A DNA stretch of 64,000 bases from Dioscorea cayenensis subsp. rotundata (Eukaryota > Streptophyta > Magnoliopsida > Dioscoreales > Dioscoreaceae), in assembly GCF_009730915.1 (NCBI RefSeq), contig NW_024087365.1:1-64000 (forward strand), in the 5' to 3' direction. Below the pieces are notes generated by a model. It was given only the letters and a program-made list of their open reading frames with translations. It made no database searches and was not told where the DNA came from. Position numbers and translations under genes: made by a program. Below, piece by piece: positions 56,743 through 64,000 of this stretch; positions within the stretch are counted from its first letter, which is position 1; every line of letters starts with the position of its first letter.

Positions 56743-58439
56743 TTTTCATCACTTCTTGTATTTTAAGCGGTTTAGTTTGATCTAGACTTAGTTTTCATGA
56801 CCATCTAATTAGTTCTATTTATAATATGATATTTTTTATAAAATAACCAAAAGGAAAAGGGAAATTAAATGATGAACTAATTGTTGGTAAATGAGACATT
56901 GACTATAGTATAAAAAAAAGGATAAGCTTTTGAATGATTTGATTATGGGTTGTTTGCAAGATAGAGACACACCACCAAACTTGTTTTGTTTGGGCTTTGG
57001 AATTAATGGAAGAATAAGGAATAGATGGATGATAGAATGAAAGGGAATAGAAGAATCAAAACATGCTTTGATGAGTTATATATGAGAGAAGAAGAAGATG
57101 GTGATGATGATAAGAAGGCTGATGCCAAATGCCAATTGCTTTCTCCAATAAAGATTCTCTTCATCTCTCTTTCTTTCTTTCTTTCTGATCTCTATTATTG
57201 GCTTCTATACCTTGTTTATTTTTTTTTTCTTATTTTTTTTATTTTTAATATTCCATCACTAATGAACATCAAGTATAGGTACACTTGTTTCTTGGATAGT
57301 GACAATTATACATGAGAACATTCTCAATGAATTTGACATCCTAATATTAGTATTTTTAATTAAATGAAATCAATGACAAGAAAATATCATATTGTCATGC
57401 CAAGTAATGCATAAAAAAAAATAAAAAATACAAGCTGTTTTTGCAAATTAGTAATTGACTAAATGTTCCATCACAGGTCTATTTCTTAATCTCCATTATC
57501 GTCCCCTTTAATTATTTTCAAAGTGACTTTTCGTGGGTGGGGTACCGAATGGCCATTAAAAAGTCTACAGTCACAATCCCAAGTCTTACAACCGGCAACC
57601 CCCGGTGATCACTTCCTTGCTTTCCATATGAGGCTATGACTAGGATGGTGCATACGTGGCCCAGCCTAGACCGATTCAAGTTGACTTGGTCAACCATACT
57701 TTGCTGAACAAGAATACTCCTGTCGTTCATTTTAATTACCTCATTGCCACTATCCCTGGATCAATTTTTTTTTGTGTATTATTGTATATTAGAGTTCAGT
57801 TACCTATATATATATATATATATATTCAAATTTAAACTGCACACATTTGCAAGTGTGTACAAACAAAACCATAAGTTTCCATCTAATTATCATCAAAACA
57901 ATTAGTTAGTGACTCAAGTTCATATGAGATTGTAACTATCTGAATTTGGCCAATTTGATCATAAACTAATCAAATTAAGTGTTAAACCTCTATTCAACTC
58001 ATTTTAAAAACTAGTCTTATTCCCAACAACACCAAACATATCAACCTGTATATATATATATATATATATATGTTTTATAACACCTACTAATATGACATAT
58101 CTTAATGTGTATAACCTTCCTGAATTGGTTAATCTATCTTACATAACTTAATTAGTGAAAGACAAACATTAATAAAATTCTTGGAGGTAGAGAAACATAA
58201 TATTTAGAATTTAGTGGTAACTGTTACCATCCTAAATGTCATGCATGTAATTCTAGTTACAAATCCGGCTATTCTCCCTGTTCTAACCCCCCAAATTCCA
58301 TATCCTTGATAGTTACCCATCTTCATTAGTCCCAATCCCTTATATACCGGTGCAACCACCAGCACATATATGTTCATCTCTCTCTTCCTTTCTATACAAT
58401 GTAATAGTGATGATCATCATCTACTAATACTAATTCACC
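56743..58439. other. intergenic stretch with TA microsatellites
   Basis: TA dinucleotide runs at 57801-57826 and 58048-58072. At 57680-57694 lies GTTGAC-TTG-GTCAAC, a perfect short inverted W-box pair. A TATA-like CTTATATACC near 58338 precedes the membrane-protein gene by about 100 bp. No coding region is recognised here. Confidence 0.55.
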
Positions 58440-58890
58440 ATGGCAAGACTTCTCCAAGCTTACCATATTTCAATAAATCCATCATCTGATCTATCCTTAT
58501 CCAACATCACAAGCTTCTTCATCTTCCTCGCTGGAGTCACCGGAACTCTTTCAATAATCATGCTGCTCTGCACCACTTACAAGCACACCAAGATAAGTAA
58601 AGCTAGCCAAAAGTGGGCTAGCACCATCATCACCACCACCTCAAAGAGAGAACAAGTTCCTCTCCCATTTAAGTAGTAAAGCTCTTGTTGTAGTGAAGAT
58701 GGTGTCATGGAAGAAGGTTGAAGAAGAAGAAGAAGATGATGATGATGATCAAGCTGTATGGAGGAAAGCAATCATCATGGGTGATAAATGCCGCCCACCG
58801 GACTTTTCCGGTCAGATATTGTATGACTCTCAAGGGAATCCGTTGCCGGAGCATCCGGCGAGGTCTCATCGACGGCATGAAATGTTTTAG
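58440..58890 (+). CDS. small single-pass membrane protein of unknown function (frame-broken)
   Basis: The first frame (58440-58676) has an N-terminal segment, then a transmembrane helix SFFIFLAGVTGTLSIIMLLC and a basic cytosolic stretch. It ends at a TAG right after CCATTTAAG. The second frame (to 58890) holds the conserved C-terminus of this plant family: an acidic run EEEEEDDDDD, then VWRKAIIMGDKCRPPDFSGQ and ILYDSQGNPLPEHPARS. If the TTT at 58668-58670 were TT the two parts would join without a gap, giving about 150 residues. So this is one gene with a single extra T. The family is known to me only as uncharacterised plant proteins with an MGDKCxPPxFSG motif. Confidence 0.75.
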
Positions 58891-59647
58891 TTCTTAGGAG
58901 AAAGCCATTTACTACATGTACGTGCATGCATGCATGCATGGTTAAGTTGATGTTCTGATCTTATTACAGTATTTGATCAATTGATATCCTCTTATGCATG
59001 GTTCTTATTTACTCTTTTGTTTTGAGGAACATACACAGAACTATTAATTTAGGCCTTGTGGTTAATAATAGTGGATTAATATGAGTGTATTTGTGTGTTT
59101 AGTACTTAATTATATGTATTAGAAGAATTTTTGAAGGCCATTTAATTAACTTGTAGAACAATTCAATTTAATATTTATCTAAATAAGTTTAAAGAGGTAC
59201 ATATCGAGAGAATATTAGTATATTACAGAGGACATATATATCTCAATATTTAACTGGAAGAACCTCTTAAAGAGAACATATCTCAATCTATCATACTAAA
59301 GTTAATTCTTCAAATATAATACTATGCCTGCTAATTATAGACTAAAAACCAACTTTTAAAACCTAATAATATTGTTAAAATTACATTGCAATGATGGCCA
59401 GCCTAATTAAGCATAACAACATGCACACCAATGACCAAAACGGTTGACCAGCAAAATAATATTTTCAGAGATTTATATTTAATATATTTTTTTTAAAAAA
59501 ATTATTTATTTATTTTATTATTATCATCATCATAACAAGCTGGGCCAATTGGGCCGGAGGTTGTAGTCTAGCCCATTATCAAACCCACCATTTTGGAACC
59601 ATAACGCGAGTTTCACTGTTTCTCTCTGTCTTTCTCGTTATCTCGCT
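58891..59647. other. intergenic region before the ArsA-like gene
   Basis: AT-rich, with a CATG-rich run TGCATGCATGCATGCATGG near 58923-58941. The last 100 bp probably contain the leader of the ArsA-like gene. No gene is seen. Confidence 0.55.
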
Positions 59648-61841
59648 ATGGCTTTCGCTTCTCCCCTCCTCATCTCTGTGCCTCGTTCACATGCCCCAGC
59701 GCTGAATCGAAGGTGCATTCGAGCTCCAATCATGGCGAATTCTTCAGAGAAATCCACAAGATTGGTTACCTTCTTGGGCAAAGGAGGTTCTGGGAAGACC
59801 ACCGCTGCAGTCCTCGCTGCCCAGGTAGAATTTTTTTCTTTTTTTTTCCTGATTTTAAACTAGATTTTATTTTTAAAGGAATTTTACAATGTTTCTTTGA
59901 ATTCATGAAATCAGAATGAATATTTTGTATGAAATTTGGGATTTTTTCTTTTTTAATGCTTGAAAGATGTCCTTTTTTTTTTTTTACTTGAATTTATTTT
60001 TCTATGATGAAAGCACTATGCAATGGAAGGATTGAATACATGTTTGGTAGTGCATTCTCAAGACAAAAACTGCAGAAGAACTGATGGGTTGTAAGATTGG
60101 CAATTCTCCAACTGAATGCAAGAACAATCTTTCCATTGTTAGGTTGGAAACCAGTAAGGTGACTTTTGTTGTTTGTTTGGATATTTGTTTTTCATTCATG
60201 TTTCTAAATTTAAAAATAATTATAATTATATTATTATTATTAATGGTAGATGTTGCTTGAACCTCTGGAGAGGATGAAGAAAAGTAGATGCTCGTCTAAA
60301 TTTGACACAAGGGGTACTTGATGGGGTGGGTATGTAAGTAGTATTGAACTTAATTAGCTGAATGAGTTTTTCCCCTCTTCTTTGTAGTTTGATTATTGAG
60401 ACAGTATCATATGGTAATTGTTTCTATAAGTTAGGTGGTCGGAGAAGAGCTTGGGGTTCTGCCAGGAATGGATTCCATTTTCCGGCCTTGGTACTAGAAA
60501 AACTAGTTCATTTTCTTCCAAGAGTTAACTACCGGTCACGCACAAATTTTGATATTGTTGTGTATGATGGCATTAGCTCTGAGGAAACATTGCGATTAAT
60601 TGGTGCCACTGAGAGAGCAAGGTATGAACCATCTCCCTTGAGACTCTTGGAATTAAATGTTCACTGTCAAGGCCCTGTATATGATAGCTAATTATTTTTT
60701 TCTTGTTCTCTTTGTTGTGAAAAGTTAGGTGGTATTTGAAGTATATACGTAGTTTGGCTGAGAAGACTGATATTGGAAGATTGACTGCTCCTTCATTGTT
60801 GAAACTAGCATATGAATCTGCAAACCTGAATGATGGTGGTCCTAGTGATGGGAAAACAAGCACAGAAATATGGAATGATATTGAGCAGATTCTAGAGGTA
60901 TTTCCTTACAATGTTCTTTTTCAACCATTTGTGCTCTCTTACAAAGCAAAACATTCTCTCTGGTTGCTATTGTTTGTTTGCAGAAAGCTTCAGTTTCTTT
61001 TGCTGACTCTTCAAAGTTTGGATGTTACCTTGTGATGAATCCAAGTAGTGGAGCATCCATCAAATCAGCAATGAGATATTGGGGTTGTGCAATTCAAGCA
61101 GGAACACAGATATCTGGCGCATTTGGTGTTGGCTCACAATCTTCTTTATCCATTAAGGAACTTTCCCAGCAATTCTCCCCCTTAGCTTTTGCATGTATAC
61201 CACATCTTTCAACCGGTTCTTCTTTGGATTGGGATACAATCATCAATTCTCTAAGCAATGATGCAAAACGTATACTTCATTCTGCAACTGATAATTCACA
61301 ACCATCAGTTAGATTTGATACAAGCCAGAAATCGGTTACCCTTTTCATGCCAGGCTTCGAGAAGGCGGAGATCAAGTTATATCAAGTATGTATATTGGTC
61401 TCTGATTGCCCTAATGTTTTCCCATACTCTGTTAGAATTTGGTTTTGCTTTATTTTTCAAAATCACATCATATTGTTCTATTGAATCTCTGATTCAAGGT
61501 GATCCTTTAGGTAACAAATGCATAACATCTACACAGCTTGAACATTCATATTTTTAGTGTGTGTTTCAACATCTTCATGTTTTCTCTTTTCTTTCTGAGT
61601 TAAAAAAACATGCACTAAAGGCACAATAAATTTTCCCGCTTTCGTGTATGTGATTTTATACTAACAATATCGATATTGAGTGATGAGAATTTAATCTATT
61701 GATGAACAGTATAGAGGAGGAGCAGAGTTACTAGTGGAAGCAGGGGATCAAAGACGAATAATTCGGTTACCTCATGCTATGCAAGGCAAAGTGGGAGGGG
61801 CCAAGTTCATTAACAGCAGCCTTGTGGTCACTTTACGTTAG
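59648..61841 (+). CDS. ArsA/GET3-like chloroplast ATPase (At1g26090 type), 7 exons
   Basis: Exons: 59648-59824, 60014-60158, 60250-60325, 60435-60621, 60729-60897, 60984-61385 and 61710-61841, about 428 residues. Residues 1-30 are Ser/Arg/Pro-rich, as in a transit peptide. The deviant Walker [14 protein letters not shown] spans about 42-54. Later landmarks are [35 protein letters not shown] (Walker B-like), [50 protein letters not shown] and [14 protein letters not shown]. This is the plant protein described as ArsA-like, related to arsenite-pump ATPase and GET3. Three single-base lesions break the frame: the A run at 60065-60069, the A run at 60280-60283, and a missing base near 60478-60484. 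Exons 1 and 5-7 are clean. Confidence 0.87.
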
Positions 61842-62180
61842 AACTTAGAGCCATATAACTTTGTTCATCATCATTTGTCAAGACCATTGGTTTAACTTCC
61901 TGACCTTTTTGATCACCATGACAAGTTAATAAAACCAAAATTGATTTCCTTTTTCTCCTTTGTTGACAACAATAGCTGTAATTTTTCTTTTTTTCTGTTG
62001 AGCTGTCTTAAATGTATACTTTTGCGGCTATGCACATTTGTGAAGCTCTGTTTGCAGACATTGATACTTATCGCTGGTGTCTATGTATATTTGGAGCTTT
62101 ACAGGGATTTGTATGCAAAATTAAAACCATAAATTTTTTTAAATGAGATGATGTTATTTGTAAATTTAAAATTTTCTAGG
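61842..62180. other. 3' UTR of the ArsA-like gene and short spacer
   Basis: T-rich 3' flank with AATAAAA near 61928 as a possible polyadenylation signal. Nothing else is recognised. Confidence 0.5.
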
Positions 62181-62985
62181 GTTGTATGTGCAAATTTTTA
62201 ACATTTTTTTTATTTATATTTGAAAGGGGTATATACTATATATACGAATTTGAGGGCAAACCTAGAGGAATTAATTAAAAATTTATTATTTTGAAGGATA
62301 AGTATGTGAACAGTGAAAATTCTTGACAAATAAATAAACAAAATTGTAAAAAAATTTCAAAGGGCTATATACACGACTTTGTGAGATAACTGAGAGGACG
62401 AGTTAATTGACATTTTATTATTTTAAAGAGTAAATTTATGATAATTTTGGAGAAATAGATAAATAAAGTTGAAGAAAAATTTAAATTTTTCTAGGGTTGT
62501 ATGTGCAAATTTTAACATTTTTTATATAAATATCAAAGGGGGTATATACACGAATTTGAGAGCAAACTGAGAGAAGGAGTTAATTGAAATTTTATTATTT
62601 TGAAGGGTAAATTTGTGAAAATTTTAGACAAATAGATAAACAAAGTTGAAGAAAAATTTAAATTTTTTTAGGGTTGTATGTGCAAATTTTAACATTTTTT
62701 TTATAAATTTCAAAGGGGTATATACACGAATTTGAGAGCAAACCTAGAGGAGGAGTTAATTGAAATTTTATTATTTTAAAAAGTAAATTTGTGGAAATTC
62801 TGGACCAATGGATAAACAAAGCTAGGGTTGTTTGTGCAAATTTTAATAATGTTTATATAAATTTCAAAGGGTAGTATATACACGAATTTGAGAGGAAACC
62901 GAGCAAAGGAGTTAATTGGAATTTTATTATTTTGAAGGGTAAATTTGTGAAAAATGCTGGACAAATAAATTAAACAAAAGTCGAA
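62181..62985. repeat. minisatellite, about five units of 150-180 bp
   Basis: Five imperfect head-to-tail units share GTTGTATGTGCAAATTTT, AAATTTCAAAGGGGTATATA, CACGAATTTGAGAGCAAAC, GGAGTTAATTGAAATTTTAT and ATAAACAAAGTTGAAGAAAA. Starts are near 62181, 62340, 62490, 62670 and 62825. The array stops about 35 bp before the UMP1 start codon. Confidence 0.88.
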
Positions 62986-63020
62986 GAAGGCACCGGCGAA
63001 GAAGAGCGAAGAGCAAAGAA

Positions 63021-64000
63021 ATGGCGTCGAAGAGGATCACGCACGATGTAGTTGGAGGTCACGATGCACTTCGATTCGGCCTCGATGGCGTCAAAGGCGA
63101 CATCGTTGGCGTTCACCCTCTCCAGTCTCTTCGCGAGAAGGTGATCCCTTGACCCCTTCCTCTTTTCTCTGTCTATTTTTTTCGATTCTCGGAACCCCTA
63201 ACCCCTAGAACTATGATGTGAATCAGATGAAGTTGGATTTGAGGGAAGAAGCGGTCGATTTTTAGATCTCACATATGGTTCGGCCTTCAATCTCCGCAAC
63301 GATTTCGAGCGCCAGATCCTTTTCCCGGTTCGTATCCCTAATTCCCCATCAGCTATTCGTGTTTTCTAGCGTTTTCTAGCTTTTTGAATTGTTTTTGTTG
63401 GTTATTGGTGTTGTTCTTTAGCTTTTCGTGCTTTGTCAGTGTGAAAAATGAGAACTTGGTGATGTTATTGTTTTGGAATTCATGCAAGGCTATTACTTTG
63501 AGCCCTAGTTTTTGCATGTTGTTTTTGATTAATGGCTCTATTTTCTCTGTATAATGTTTCGAGTTTTCAACCATAGCTGTTTGTCAAAACTAGAAAGGAT
63601 GAGGGAGTCATGAGCTAATATTTTTAGTTTCTAATTCTGGGAAAGTCTTCAATCTCTTCATGGATTTTGTTAGCATTCTATCATGTTGAGAATCTTATAC
63701 AGAATCCTGATGGAAAATGGTAGTGAAAAATGATCAATTTAAAGTACAGTGGATGTAGAAGTGTGACTAGGGCCATTTAACAACTACATAGAAAGGAGCT
63801 ATAGGGCATATAGACCAACAAGCACTGTTTATTTCATTGTAATGTTAATTTGTAGTTAATTTTTTTTTATGAATAGGCATATTATCAAATGAATGACATT
63901 CTTAACTGCCTTTCTAACTATTGCATATCTACTTCACCGAATATTTGCAGTTGCAGTAGGCAGGTGCTTCTATATGTGTAAGACAAATGTGTAAAAATTG
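63021..64000 (+). CDS. UMP1: UMP1-like proteasome maturation factor (partial, runs off right edge)
   Basis: Exon 1 (63021-63140) encodes MASKRITHDVVGGHDALRFG and DGVKGDIVGVHPLQSLREK, the conserved N-terminus of UMP1/POMP. This chaperone helps 20S proteasome half-mers assemble and is then degraded. A second exon near 63227-63327 contains TYGSAFNLRNDFERQIL, which corresponds to the NTYGxAFxLxxDLERQIL block, but the upstream part of that exon is one base out of phase (around 63250-63256) and meets a TAG. The rest of the window is intron; the C-terminal exons lie beyond 64000. The start codon is chosen because the homologous N-terminus begins there. It sits only 35 bp after a minisatellite, so the promoter must include or be displaced by that repeat. 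Confidence 0.85.

Noticed and set aside
57518..57730. 70-codon minus-strand frame near an inverted W-box
   Set aside because: It matches no family I know and lies where regulatory motifs fit better than coding sequence.

Overview
The window is nuclear DNA of a flowering plant. The evidence is split genes with GT-AG introns, AT-rich intergenic DNA, and plant-type families: NF-YC, DEG7, extensin-like GPI proteins, an ArsA-like chloroplast ATPase and UMP1. It also carries plant-type transposons (Ty1/copia, TRIM, foldback, CACTA). I saw nothing that fixes the species.

Layout. 1-4106: a diverged NF-YC-like histone-fold gene on the minus strand. 4682-9595: a degenerate Ty1/copia element in the same orientation, ending about 0.6 kb upstream of that gene. 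9868-19722: five minus-strand members of one small basic protein family. Copies 1-3 are intact, copy 4 is broken by a 500-bp TRIM and a frameshift, and the fifth is an older relative. Copies 1-4 share a TATA box and, just upstream of it, a 26-bp palindrome built from two opposed W-boxes. A 490-bp foldback element lies between copies 4 and 5. 19723-23936: AT-rich, gene-poor DNA.

23937-36587: a 12.65-kb CACTA (En/Spm) transposon with 33-bp TIRs, TAC target duplications and subterminal GGCGTTTAT/AAACGCC repeats. It has a TNPD-type transposase gene and a TNPA-type (Transposase_24/Ptta) gene. Between them, on the opposite strand, are apparent exons of two host genes: an ALB3/OXA1-like insertase and a CCoAOMT-like O-methyltransferase. 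This makes it a candidate gene-capturing (Pack-type) CACTA.

36588-64000: mostly host genes. In order these are a 24-exon DEG7 protease, an unnamed conserved plant protein, two proline-rich GPI-anchored wall proteins (minus strand), a small single-pass membrane protein, an ArsA/GET3-like chloroplast ATPase (At1g26090 type), a minisatellite, and the start of UMP1, which runs off the right edge.

A recurring oddity is that several conserved genes carry single-base indels, mostly in homopolymer runs (DEG7 exon 14, the 51.1-kb gene, extensin 1, the membrane protein, the ArsA-like gene, UMP1). Because the coding text resumes in another frame right after each lesion, uncorrected assembly indels are more likely than mass pseudogenisation. 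Exon coordinates were read by eye from splice motifs and reading phase.
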